A DNA stretch of 64,000 bases from positions 1,488,001-1,552,000 of the forward strand of contig NW_025408672.1 in NCBI RefSeq assembly GCF_020360975.1, written 5' to 3'. The DNA comes from Hirsutella rhossiliensis. Lineage: Eukaryota > Ascomycota > Sordariomycetes > Hypocreales > Ophiocordycipitaceae. Below the pieces are notes generated by a model. That model did not search any database. It was not told the origin of the DNA and saw nothing but the letters and a program-made list of their open reading frames with translations. Numbering within the stretch: position 1 is the first letter of the stretch; every line of letters begins with the position of its first letter. Both the position numbers and the translations under genes were made by a program. Shown here one piece after another: positions 26,100 through 38,200 of this stretch.

Positions 26100-29000
26100 C
26101 CCGGACGGATAGGAAGTATCGTAGCTATCCTAGAAGCGATTAAAAGCGCGACGGCTAGCGAGAAGGACGAGGTTCTCGCTATACTAGGGGAGCCGTCTAC
26201 GAGACCGGCTTTAACCCCTACGGCCTCCGCAACGCCGGTTGCGGCGGCGACACCACCGACGAGGAAGCCGCTCCCTTAGCCGACTTAGGACGGTAAGCCG
26301 GAGTCCTTTTACTTCTTCCTTAGCCGGCTATAGACGAAGTTTATAACCGACGAGAAATAGGGCCTAAATAGCTATCGCGATATAGCGTGGTATTCGCTCC
26401 TCTATACGCTGCCGGAGCCCTAGATATAGCGGATCTCCGGATTCTAGGATAAGGGCGGCCCTAGGGGCAGACGCGACCTATAAGACTTCTTCTAATACCT
26501 TATATATACGTTCGGCAACGTATAGGAGCGGGAGAAGGCGTAAGATAGGCTACGGACCCTTAAGTAGAGAGACGGATAAACCTTTAGCGAATTCCTTCCC
26601 GATTTCGAAGAGACGCTCTTATAGGTAGCGGGGACTACGGTATAGGAAGATAGCGCGAAGCTTATATAGCTACGGAATTCGATTACGCCGGCCCTACGGG
26701 AGCTGCTTATCCTTATAATTATGCCTACTAACTACGGCGAGTACGTAAGCCGGTTAATAAAGGTAGCTTAGGGCTACGAGCAGACGCCGTGTTTCTAGAA
26801 GCTCCGTAAGCGTACGCCGTATAGCGGCGACGGGATCACCGCCCCTCCGTAAGATAAATAACCGGCTATCGACACGGACGGGGATACCCTAATATCGGCT
26901 ACCCGCATGGACCGGGCTAGACGCGGTAAGAAGACGCCGTCGACTACCCCCTACACCGCCCCGCACTCTAAGTAGCGGGCGAAGTAGGTAACGAGCGAGG
27001 AAATCGGGAAGAGGAAGGCTAATAGCCGCTACCTACGTTACGGAGCATCTACGTACTTTATATTAAAATGCCCCTTCCTTTTAGCTAAGCGGCTTATAGC
27101 GGTTTAAGTAGCGAAGATAGAACCGCTCCTCGCCTTAGACGATAAGGAGGACTCCGCCCCCTTAGGCCCGGAGGAAAAAGAGTAGCTCTAGAGTAAAGAC
27201 GGGCTCCGGAGCCCTAATTACTAGCACTAGCAAAGGAGAAGGAAGAATTGTCTGCCTATATAGAAGAGGAGCCTACTTTAATATAGGTTATAATTAATAA
27301 CTCTTTACCTATTGCCGCCCTTATAGATAAGGGCTACTAGTGCTACGCCGTAGTTAACGAGGCGCTTACGCGAGAGATATAAGTACTAGTAGAAAAGATC
27401 GCCCTAAGGCGAGTAAAGGGCGCCTTAGGCGCGATAGAGGGTACGGTAATTAAGGGCATTACGTAGCTAGCTATAGAGGTCGACGGTTGCTATAAGCTTA
27501 TCGTAGCCTATATAATCCCTTAATTAGAGTTTCCCTTAATCCTCGGGAAACCCTAGTTATTATATATAGAGTTATACTTAGTTCCGCACTAAAGGAAGCT
27601 ATAGTTTAGGCCTACGCAATAGTAGGTCTACTACGACGACGGTTCTATAGGCATAGGACTAGGCGTGCGAGCTTTATACTCGGTATAAGAAGTCCTTACC
27701 TTTATCTTCGTAGGAACCATGCGACGGGTAGAGCGGGGGCAAGGCCGGGCAGCGGCTAACGCAGCGGTCTATATAGTTAGCCTAGCGGATATCGATAAGG
27801 CCCTCTAGATAAAGAAGCCGAAGTCGCCCTCTAAGCTATAGCAATAGATACCGGAGCGCTTTTACGACCTCCTACCGCTATTCGAGTCCTAGGAAGCAGA
27901 TAAGCTTAACCTATATAAGCCGGGGGTAGACTATAGGATCGTACTCCGCACCGATAAGAAGGGGTAGGAACTGCCCGCACCGTTTAGACCGCTATATAGT
28001 ATATTATACGCGGAGCTGCTAGTGCTAAAGAAGACGCTAAGGGACCTCCTAGATAAGGGTTTTATTTAAGCAAGCAGCTCCGAAGTAAGAGCGCCGGTCC
28101 TATTTATACGTAAACTAAGGGGCGGGATATAGTTCTATTACGACTATAGGGCCCTAAACGTAATTACGAGGCTAGACTACTACCCCTTGCCCCTAATCTC
28201 GGATACGCTCTATAACCTTTCGAAGGCGAAGTAGTTTATAAAGCTAGATATAAAATAGGCGTTTTATAAGGTACGGATCTCGGAGGGTAATAAGTAGAAG
28301 ACGGCGTTCTATATACGCTATAGCTTATTTAAGTAGCTTATAACGCCCTTCGGCCTCTTAGGAGCGCCCGCTACCTTTTAGCGTTATATTAATAACGTGC
28401 TTTAGGACTTCCTTAATAAGTTCGCCTCTATATACGTAGATAATATCCTTATCTATACGAGCGGCTCCTATAAGGACTATATACGGAAAGTATAGAGGGT
28501 CCTAGAGCGCCTCTAACTTTATAGGCTTTACCTCGACCTAGATAAGTGCGAATTCGGGGTTAAGAGGGTTAAGTACCTAGGCTTTATTATCTACGTAGGC
28601 GTAGGTATATAGGCGGACCCTATAAAGATCTAAGCGATTTAGGACTAGGCTGCCCTAACTACGTAGATAAGCGTACGGAGCTTCCTTAGGTTCGCGAACT
28701 ATTATAGGATATTTATTAGGGGCTTCTCCCGTATTATAATGCCCTTAAATAAGATTACCGGGAAGCGGACCGCCTTTCGCTAGGGGCCCGTATAGGAAGG
28801 AGCGTTCCGTACGCTTAAGGACCTATTCTCTTAAGCCCTAGTACTACTCTAGTAGGACTTCGACCGGTCTACGTTAGTTAAAGCGGACTATAGCGGCTAG
28901 GCACTTAGAGGAACGCTCTCTTAGGAGGTAGACGGGCGGAAGTAACCGGTAGCGTTCTACTCCCGTAAGCTAACCTTAGCGGAGCGGAATTACGCTATTT

Positions 29001-31010
29001 ACGATAAGGAGATACTAGCGATTATTAGCTACCTTAAGCAATAGTAAGCGGAGCTCCGGAGCTATAAGAGCTTCGAGGTTCTTATAGACTATAGGAACCT
29101 CGAGTACTTTATAACTCGCTAGCACCTCTCGGAGCGGCAAGCCCGCTAGGCGGAGTATCTCTTACGCTTTAACTTCTCGATTAAGTACCGCCTAGCGGGA
29201 CTCGCGGTCCTAGACGCGCTTTCCGGAGGGATTAGGACCGGCCGACGGGAGCGGACATCGAGGCCCGGGATCTATAGCTTATCCCGTAGGAAGCACTACG
29301 GACTTATATAGGAGCTTCCCTAGTAGAGGAAGACGCGGTGCTAGCGAATAAGCTTCCCCCCGCGCCCTTACCTCGGTCCGGTAAGGAGGGATAGACTAGC
29401 CCGGGGGCGCGCGCGGCGAGAGTATTCTAAGATAAGGCCCTATAACGCTTATAGGATAGGATAGCGGCTCTAGACTATACCTACGAGGGCGTGCGCCGCG
29501 CCGTTAAGTCCGGCGCTCGACGCCTAGATCTAAAGCTAAAGCTAAAGGTATAGGTGGCCGACTACTATATCGACCTACGGGGGCATCTACGCTAGCGGGG
29601 GAGACTATAGGTACCGGGCGCACCGTATACAACGGAAGCTAAGGAGAAGGAGGGACCGCCGGAGCTAGACGAATAAAACGAGCTCCGAGGGAGGCTAGTC
29701 TAACTTATCTATAACTCTAGCATCGTAGGTTACCTAGGCAGATAGGGCATAGTAGTAGGCCTTGCGAGGGACTTTTACTAGCCCCTCCTATAGTACTACG
29801 TTCGTCGCTTCCTCCGTAACTACGATATCTATAGCCGTACGAAGATCTAGAGGGCGTAGCTTGGGCTTACTTAGCTTCGGTGCCCGATCTGTTCTATACG
29901 TATATATAGATAGACTTTATAACGGACCTCCTACTTATAGAGGGCGGCAACCGCTATATATAGGTAATTAAGGACCGACTTAGTAAATCTATAGTATTAG
30001 AGCCGATGCCGTCTATAGATATAGAGTCCTATATAGAGCGCTTCCTATAGTACTAGGCCCGCTTATATAGCTAGCTAGCCTCTATTATAAGCGATAGGGG
30101 ATCGAATTAAACTAGCCGCTTTTAGTAGTACCTATACTAACTACTTTAGATTACGTAGCTACTTAGTATAGTATATTACCTATAGACTAATAGAAGGCCT
30201 AAGAGGGTTAACTAAGAAGCGTAAGCTTACCTATAGGCTATCGTAGCCCGTAACTAAGTAGACTAAGACCGGTAGCTCCCTACGGCCTAACTTACGTTAA
30301 ATAGTAAACTATATACCTCTATTAAGATAGCCCCTTTCTTTATAATATATAGCTTCGAACCACCCTTACTAGTTCCCTTTACTATAGATATAGTAGCGGA
30401 GTAGCATAGTAATGCGTTATTAGAGGGCCGCGCCTCCGCGTTCGTACGAAAGCTATAGGAGACTACGGATTATTACTAATCCGCGATAGCCGCCGCGGTA
30501 TAAGATTAAGAGCGGCACGCTAATAAGACTAGGGCCCTAGTAGATAGGTTCGCGGTAGGAGATAAGGTATAGCTAGACCTCCGTAACTATAGGTCGGCAC
30601 GACTAAAGAAGAAGCTTAACTAGCTATACGCGAAGTTTATAGTATAGAGGGTTATTAGCCCGTAGGTTATAGAGCTCGATAGTCTCCTAATAAGGGTCTA
30701 TAATAAGATTAACGTAGACCTCCTTCGTAGAGCCTCCTCTAACCCGCTGCTTAGATAAGAAGTAGCGGACGCCTAACCGCCCGTAATTAAGGTAGAGGGA
30801 GAGGACGAGTTCGAGGTCAAAGAGATATAGGCCGCGCGCTAGAAAAAGGTTAGTAAGGGGAAACGCCGGGAGGTCCTCGTTAAGTAGCGCGGGTATCTCG
30901 ACCCTACGTAGGAACCTATACGTAAGTTTACGGGAACTATAGCCCTCGATAAGTTTAAAGCCTTATTTAGAATAGTAGACGAGAACGACGGACTAGCGGA
31001 CTACTAATAG
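26100..31010 (+). pseudogene. Gypsy-E gag-pol with chromodomain, stop-interrupted
   Basis: Gag-like sequence runs to about 27200. Aspartic protease reads LIDKG-Y with DKG at 27326-27334 (DSG or DTG in active enzymes) and 'FPLILGKP' near 27530-27555. Reverse transcriptase spans about 27900-28600, with YVDN at 28433-28444 in place of YVDD. RNase H is at about 28830-29210. Integrase has a damaged zinc-binding region near 29720-29840 and a core near 29900-30300 ('IKDRLSKSIVLEPM', 'ISDRGSN'). The chromodomain at about 30805-30955 reads 'EVLVK-stop-RGYLDPT-stop-EP'. Stops are overwhelmingly TAG/TAA in Gln or Trp positions. The altered YVDN makes it inactive even apart from the stops. Confidence 0.85.
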
Positions 31011-32614
31011 TAGCCCGGGCTAGGACTATAAAGTAGGTATAGCGGAGGGGGCAGTTACGGCAATATAGGCAATATAAGCGCAATAGTATAGGCGGAGATA
31101 AAAATAGTATTTATTATAGGGCAGAGCCCCTAAACTACCTAGGCCTATTCCTTATCGTTATTATTATTATTATCTTTATTATTATTATCCTCGTCGGCCT
31201 CCTCCTTCTTATTAGCGGCGGCGGCGGTCTCTAGGGCGCTAAGGCGGCCCTCTAAGCCCGTAAGCTAGTCGGCGGCGGCGGCGGCTCTAGGGGTAGAGGG
31301 GCGGCGGCTAGCGGCGGCGGTAGGGGCAGCGGCGGTAGCGGAGGCGGGCACGGCTAAGGGGACCGCCGATAGGGCGACGGAGGCAGTGTCCCTAGCGCCG
31401 GGTGCGTTAGAGGCGGAAATAGGGGAGCGGAGGAGTAGGACTTACTTAGGCATAAGGCCCTATCGCTTAAGGGCGCGGAGGTTACGGTAGGCGGCGGCAG
31501 CGGCGGTAAGGCGCTTCTTAGCAGCCCCCTACGCCTGCCCGTATAAGCCGGCCTTCTAAGCCGACGCCGCAGCGAGCAGGACGGGAGGCGCCGCCTTATA
31601 GGCGCGGCCGGCTCGCGCGCACTAGTAGCAGCTGCCGCCGCGGCGGCGCCCGGCCTAGTCGGAGCAGTCGAGCTCCTACGACGCACAACGCATATAAGGG
31701 GCCGAGCGGGCGGCGCCGGCCTATACTTAGCGCTTATACTATAGGAGGTTAGCGGACAACGTCTATTACGCTTGCCTAACTACGGACTTACGGGGGTAGC
31801 GGAGACGGAGGCGGGGGCCGAGGGGCCGGGCGTTACGGGTAGTAGCGGGGACGGCGTCGTTACCCTAAGGGGCGACGTAAGAGCGAATAGCGTAGTAGAG
31901 GCGGCGGCGGCGGCGGTAGGAGCGGTGGCAGCGGCGCGGGTAGGAGCGGCGGCAGCGGCGGAGTCGTCGTCGGCCGCGGCTAGCACGGCGTCGATAAACG
32001 ACTCCGCACGCTCCGAGAAGGAGGAGGTAGGAGAGGGAGAGGCGGATATATCTATCGCGGAAGTTAGCACGACGGAATACAGCCTCCCGCTCTATAAGGC
32101 GTAGAACTTATTAGTTAGAGTTATTATTATTATTAGGGCTATTATTACTGCTACCGCTACTACTATAAGTATACGTTAATAGAGCGGCCTATATAGCTAG
32201 GAACGGACTAACGCCCTAGGTAGAGCGGAACTTACTTATTAATGCTACTACTACGGTTAAAGAAGGGAGAGAAGGAAGGGAAGGGGGAAAGGGGGGATGC
32301 CGCCTTATATACCCCTTAGTAGAGGATACTGCCTAAGGCAGAGGGGACGGGCAACCTAAGGCTTACGTAGGTCCGGACTAGCCGCCGGCCACCTAGGGGC
32401 GTATATAATAGGTTATACCCCTATTTAAACGGCTAGCCGGCTAACGAGTATAGAGCTAGGTCCCGGCTACCTAGGCTAACGGGCGCGGGGATAATAGGGC
32501 TAGTAGGGCCGGCCCTATTAACGGGAAAGGGTAGGGAAGAGCCCGCGGCATGGGCCTAATTATACGGGAGCCGTTAATAGGGTAGTACTACGCCGCGCTC
32601 GAGGGAGGGCATTA
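31011..32614. other. GC-rich, trinucleotide-repetitive 3' tail of Gypsy-E
   Basis: Between the chromodomain and the 3' LTR lies about 1.6 kb with many ggc/gcg trinucleotides (31210-31350, 31470-31640, 31890-31990) and a tta/att run near 31158-31195. Open frames of about 96-110 codons exist on both strands (31354-31686 minus, 31772-32104 plus, 31780-32070 minus). They encode Ala/Ser/Arg-rich peptides and probably reflect the repeats. I cannot tell whether any was ever translated. Confidence 0.6.
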
Positions 32615-32800
32615 TATAAGAGTCTTTAACTATTATAGGTAATAGGCTTAGGCCGCGGCCTAAGCCGTATAGTTACGTGCGGAGGGCCGGATCCCGTAAG
32701 TATAGGGGCGGGCTAGCCGCGCATAGAAGAGCTCTATATAGCTTATTAATATTATCCTACGGACGGTACCTACGCGCACGCCTCTACCTACTCCGTAACA
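32615..32800 (+). repeat. 3' LTR of Gypsy-E
   Basis: 186 bp, from tataagag to ccgtaaca, keeping the terminal CA that the 5' copy lost. Confidence 0.88.
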
Positions 32801-33829
32801 CTATATACTTTTATATAGTCTTAGATATAATATATAGACTATTATTTATATATAATAAGAGCTAGTTATAATAAGCGCTTAAGCTACTACTAAGCTTATA
32901 ACTATTAAATAGTAACGGCCTATACTTAGTATAATAATAGCTATATAAAGCGACTTAAATAGTATTAGTTAATTAATAAGAATTATTTAAAGAATAAAAA
33001 GTAAGTAAATAAGCTATAAGGAATTATATAGCTCTTTATATATAAATAAAATACTTATTACCTACCTATATATTAGCTATTACCTTTTAAATAATAACGG
33101 CGTTATATAGTAATATCGCTACTTTATAAGTAATTATCTTAAGTAAGCTTAATATATAATATTACTTAATCGGACTATCTATTAAGAGATATAGATATAA
33201 AATCCTTATATATAAATATTAACCTTCCTTTAAAACGACTTTATTTAAAGATATATATAGTAAGATATAATATTAATAAAGCTATAGAGCTAATAGTTAG
33301 TTAGATCGTTACTATAAATTTTCCTTTTATAGCGCTATTTAATACCTACTTATAATATATCCTTAAGCTCTATAATAATAATATAGCTTTTAATTTAAAC
33401 CCTTATTAATCTAATTAATTAATATTATAAATTAAATTAAATTAAATTAACTATTAGATTATTAATCCTAGTTAATCTATATAGCGTTCCTTTACTATTT
33501 CGTAATAGCTTTTATAGGTTACTACCCTTATTATGTAGCTAATAAATTAAATTAAAGGGCAGCGCCTTAAATAATAAATTATAGCGCTATAAGAATTAAT
33601 AGATTAAACTTTATTTAATTTAAGTACTAGTAATCCTTATTATTAGTAAATAAAGATTAATAATTATATACTTATTTAGAAATTATCTTATTTTACTTAG
33701 TTAAAGTAGTTATACTACTAGCTAGACCCCCTCCCCCCTATCTTTTAAGTAAATAATAGATTTATATAAGTAATCTATTAACTTTATACTTTATATACTA
33801 TCTATCTTATAAGTTAAATACTATACTCT
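32801..33829. other. AT-rich RIPed sequence, no gene recognised
   Basis: Probably the continuation of Copia-D or its LTR beyond Gypsy-E. It holds a short tandem aaatt repeat near 33430-33455 and a C-run near 33727-33738. I see no coding signal. Confidence 0.4.
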
Positions 33830-34641
33830 TATTAATATTTATTATAGAAACTAAACTTAATTTATCTTTTATAATACTTTCTATTAATAATTTAAATAAA
33901 ACTAATATAAATATTATATTTAGAAATATAAAAGGTACTTTAGTAATTATAACTAAGGAATATTATTATTTACTAAGACTATATATACTTAATAAAGCTA
34001 GTAAAAACCGACTCTTTTATTATAAGTATTATATAGATAGCTATTAATACTAAGCGAGTAATTTTTATAGAGAGATATATAAAAAGTATATATAAAATAT
34101 ATAAAGGTAAAAGTAAAAGTAAGGGGTTAAATAAGTAAAGTAAAGATATTTAATTCTTATAAAGGTAGTAATTATAGTAAGAAAGTAATTTTTATATTAC
34201 CTTAATTATCCTTCTTTTCTTTATCTAACGCCTCTTTTTATACCTATTTAGTTTCTTAATTAATAAAGAAGATCTTACTTTAAAAAGCTACTAATATCTT
34301 TTTAACTACCGAGCTTTTAACTAGTTTTTCCCTTCCTTTCTAGCTATTACTAATATATCTATTTTATCTCTCGCTACCTTTATAGGAAGCTATCGCTACT
34401 TTTACTTCCCCTTATATCCCTACCCTCTTTTCTATACCTCTTTTTAGCTCCTTCTTCCTTCTTTTATACTAAATGTTTTTAGCTTCTTAGGTCCTTCTTA
34501 CTAAGGGATATTTCTAAGAACTACGAAATTAAGCTACGCTTTATAATAGTAATACCTTTTAAGCGTACCTTATAAAGATTTATAGGACTATTATAGTAAA
34601 AGCACCTTATATTCTAAATATAGTATTTAAGTAGCTTAAAT
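33830..34641 (+). pseudogene. Copia GAG-pre-integrase fragment ('Copia-G'), split by a solo LTR
   Basis: The plus frame at about 33850-34050 reads 'FIILSINNLNKTNINIIFRN...GTLVII', the pattern NLLSVSxLxxxGxxVxFxx that precedes the integrase zinc-binding region in Copia polyproteins. The frame appears to continue at 34554-34640 after the solo LTR and then ends at the 5' LTR of Copia B. Only a small fragment is visible, so the family is uncertain. Confidence 0.5.
34063..34548 (-). repeat. Solo LTR of the Copia B family with perfect target duplication
   Basis: It aligns with the B LTR in reverse complement and is flanked by gtaat on both sides (34058-34062 and 34549-34553). This is the expected 5-bp duplication of a solo LTR left by recombination between two LTRs. 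Confidence 0.87.
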
Positions 34642-35128
34642 TGTCGCGAAGCGTGGCCTGATTTCGCAGTTCTCGGAGATATCCCTTAGCACGAGGGACC
34701 TAGGAAGCTAAAAAACACCCGGTGTAGAAGAAGGAAGAAGGAGCTAAAAAGAGGTGCAGAAAGGAGGGTAGGGGCATAAGGGGAAGCAGAAGTAGCGATG
34801 GCTTCCTATGGAGGTGGCGAGAGATAAGACGGATGTGCCGGCAACGGCTAGAAAGGAGGGGAAAAACCGGCAAAAAGCTCGGTAGTCGAAAGGACATTAG
34901 TAGCTTCTTTAAGCAGGATCTTCTTTGTTAATTGAGATGCTAGACGGGTATAAAGAGGGGCGTTGGATAGAGGAAAGAAGGACAATCAAGGCAATACAAC
35001 AATCACTCCCCTACCTTTATTGCTGCCCCCGCAAGATTCAAATATCTCTGCCCTGCCTATCCGACCCCTTACTTCTACTTTTACCTTTATGCATTTTATA
35101 TGCACTTCTCGCATCTCTCTTCGCGAGA
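34642..35128 (+). repeat. 5' LTR of Copia B
   Basis: 487 bp, from tgtcgcgaag to cttcgcgaga. Short open frames inside it on both strands are not genes. Confidence 0.9.
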
Positions 35129-35157
35129 GTTATAAGCCCGGGAGGAATAGAATTCCT
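35129..35157 (+). promoter_or_regulatory. Primer-binding site and adjacent hairpin of Copia B
   Basis: gttataagcccggg (35129-35142) follows the LTR. It would pair with the anticodon stem-loop of initiator tRNA-Met apart from one TG-to-TA difference. Next comes a perfect 6-bp stem with 3-nt loop, aggaat (35143-35148) with attcct (35152-35157). Confidence 0.65.
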
Positions 35158-35262
35158 ATACCTTCCGGCTGCTGTAAAAGGCACCTTCTTGCATCCTTTT
35201 ACCCCTCTTACTAGAAAAGCCGATTTTTAACCGACTTTTCTGCCCCCCCTCTTCCGCAACGA

Positions 35263-38200
35263 TATCGAAAAACGACTCTGCTACCCCTACGGTCCGTAGG
35301 ACGATTCTTACAGAGCCCTAAGATTAGGATAAGTAGGTAAAGGAGCTACGGGCTCGTGTGGATAGAACCATCCACAATTTGGTCTTCTCTAATAAGCAGG
35401 ACCCTCTCGAGCCCCCTCTTCGTCCTAGGGCAACGGAATTTGCAGAGGGAGCTTCCCTCTTCTCCGAGCTAACCTCTGCACAACAGAGAGCTTTTTCTAC
35501 TGCCTTAGGTGACTACGAGAGTCACCGTAAGGAATACCTTTACGAGACGAAGTTGCTAACTGCTGCACGCACGGCGATAACGGAATCCGTTAGTGCCGTA
35601 AAGCTAATCACTCTTCGAGAAGAAGAGACTCCTAGGCAGTGGCTTTTAAAGCTCGAGACCTCGACAGCTCCCTCGAGGGGCTATATAACTGACCGTATTA
35701 GGAAGACCTATACGGCCCACCTAGGAGCTTTTTCTGCTAGGAACCTGCTAGCTTCTTCGTAGCTAGCTAAGTAGGAAGAAATCCTCGAGGAAGCTAATTA
35801 ATACTTCCTTATAGAAGCTCTTTCCGGCTAGTGGCTACGGGATATATCTCTGCTAATAAAGCCTATTAGTGACGGTTACTCGACTATCTTTCGAGAAGCT
35901 AGCCGGGAACTAGACGAAGAGGCTGCCAGAGTGCAACAACAAGCAGTCTTATTCCTTCGTGGCCAGCACTCGACCTAGACGGCTCGACCTGCTGCCCCTG
36001 CAGCTGCTGCGGCTCCCGCTGCTGCTGCTGCGGCTGTTGCCCCTCCGGCTCCACCACCCTCGAGAGCCTCAACACCGTCTTCAACGGCTGCCCCGGTCCC
36101 GGCCCCGGCTTCGCATCTTGCTCCGGGCCCGGCACCGGTCCCGTCTATCAGACCGGCCCGACTAGTCCCCCAATGGACCTTTCAGTCCGTTAGTCGAAAA
36201 ATTAGGGAACTAGTCGAAATCGAACCTCGTCAACATCAGCAATAAGGGGTAAAAAGGGGGGGTTTTCAAGTAGACCTTCCGGAAAGGGACGAGGATTCCT
36301 CGAAGAGACAACGTACGAGGAGGAATCGACCTACCTGCTAAGCATGCAAAAAGCCCCATCGGCTAGAAGACTGCTAGCAGGTCTTCGAGGAAAACCGACC
36401 TAAAGGAGTCAACCCTTTAAAGAGGCTATAAGAAACAGTACAATAGTCTCTTAAGGAGGACCCCTCGTTATAGAAGAAGATAGACGAGATTTAGGTTGCT
36501 AAGAAATAGCAACTAATAACGCCGCTGCCCTTATTCGAGCTGCAAATTCGAGGAAAAATCGTTGGTATAGCAAATCTGGCATTCGTCTTCCCCACGGATC
36601 AGCAAGACCAACCGTTAGGACCCTCCGATTATCCCCTACGAAAATCAGCTATCCTAGACTCCGGTGCTTCCCTCGATATCTGCAATACACTCTTACGATT
36701 CCGGTCCTTTAAGAAGGCACGGAGGGAATACCTTATTGCCGGGGAATTAACCGTACGGATAGAGGGATACGGAAGGGTAAATTTCACGATGAAATTACCT
36801 AACGGATCTATACGAATTCTTCGACGAAAAAGGGTAGCTTTTTGCCCTCGATTTTTAACGAGCCTAATTTCCTTCCGCCTTCTTCGAAAGGAAGGAATCT
36901 TCTAGGATACGACGTCTAAGCCTACGAGGCTAGTCTAGAAGAATCAGACTATTAGGCTTATCGAGGAAAAATTCGGTTAATTTGTTCTCGAATTCCGACC
37001 TATCCTTAGGAAGGAATCTCTCGAGAAGTCAGCTTTCCCTGCTCGAAGGAGGGTAGGGTTAAAGGACCCTCTTCCGGCAGCCCAAGGAGACGGTCTTCTT
37101 TAGCACGCACGACTTGGTCACCCGGGCCCCCTAGCTTTGCATAAGCTAGGCCAACAATAGGGCGTACGAATAAGGGGCCTAAAGACCGTCGAATGCGAAT
37201 ACTGCGGCCAAGGAAAGACTAGGAGACGAATTTCTAGACGAACGCCTTTATGGCCGGACCAGCCGTGTAAGGAAATTTAGGTCGATTAGACCGACGTCTC
37301 TAGGGATCAGGAAAGCTTCGTTAGGGTGATGTTTTTTATAGACGCTTTTTTAGGGATGGTTTTCCCCTATTTCTTACGGACCTACCTAAGTAAGCACAAC
37401 TGGTCTGCCCTCCGGGACTTCGTTAACTAGATGAAATCCCACTTTAGCTACGAGGTAAAGAAGATACGGTCTAACGGAGAGCTATTTACGAAGGATATCT
37501 TAAATTGGCTTCGAAAAAGGGGCATTTTACCCCTCCCGTTAGCACTAAATACCTAGGCCTAGAACGGAGGGGCAGAAAGATCAGGGGGTGCTGTGATAGA
37601 AAGGGCCCGTACGATAAGACTTGCTATAAGGCTTCTACACGACCTTTAGAGGGAAGTCGTTGAGACCGCCTATTACCTACGGAACTAGACCCCTAGAGGG
37701 ACTACCTAAGGAATAGACTGGAAATCCCCCCTCGAGCTCTTTACGAAGAAGAGGGCCTCGCTAGCCTACCTTCGTGCCTACGGCTGCAAGGCATACGTAA
37801 TGACTACCGATGTATAGCTAAAAAGGAAGAAGAAAAGAAAGCTTGATCCTAGAGCCTTTGTTAGTTACCTCGTTGGTTATAATTCTACGAATATCTTCCG
37901 GATCTAGATTCCTCTTCTACGGAAGGTTATTTCGACTAGGGATGTGATTTTCGACGAATTTAGCTTCTTTAACGGAAAGAGGGATTAACAGCCCCTCTTA
38001 CTCTCTCAACGTTAGCTAATTTAGAAGATTTAAATCCCCCCTTCCTAATAGTCCTAAGAAGAGGTCCTAGACGAGGAAACGGAAGAAGAAACCGACGTCG
38101 AAGTAGTCGAGGATAACGCCGACTTCGAAGAGGAAGCTACTAGATTAAATAATCTAGACGAAGAAGGAGACTATAGGAAAGCGGTAGAGCTAGAATACGC

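Larger units (their letters stand above)
25834..32800 (+). mobile_element. Complete Ty3/Gypsy chromovirus 'Gypsy-E', lightly RIPed
   Basis: Two LTRs of 186 bp each (25834-26019 and 32615-32800) enclose gag, protease, reverse transcriptase, RNase H, integrase and a chromodomain in Gypsy order, followed by a 1.6-kb GC-rich tail. The flanks ctacg (25829-25833) and ctata (32801-32805) would be identical if cg had changed to ta by RIP, so they are a plausible target duplication inside Copia-D. Base composition is much closer to normal than in the surrounding elements, so this is a younger insertion. Confidence 0.88.

Noticed and set aside
29762..29971. A 69-residue open frame as a small gene
   Set aside because: It is a stop-to-stop piece overlapping the Gypsy-E integrase region, in a different or partial frame.
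34700..35230. Open frames on both strands as small genes
   Set aside because: They lie in the 5' LTR and leader of Copia B, with no protein similarity I recognise.
35899..36165. Gln- or Leu/Arg-rich open frames (minus 78 residues, plus 68 residues)
   Set aside because: They are shadows of the Ala/Pro-rich gag linker of Copia B in other frames.
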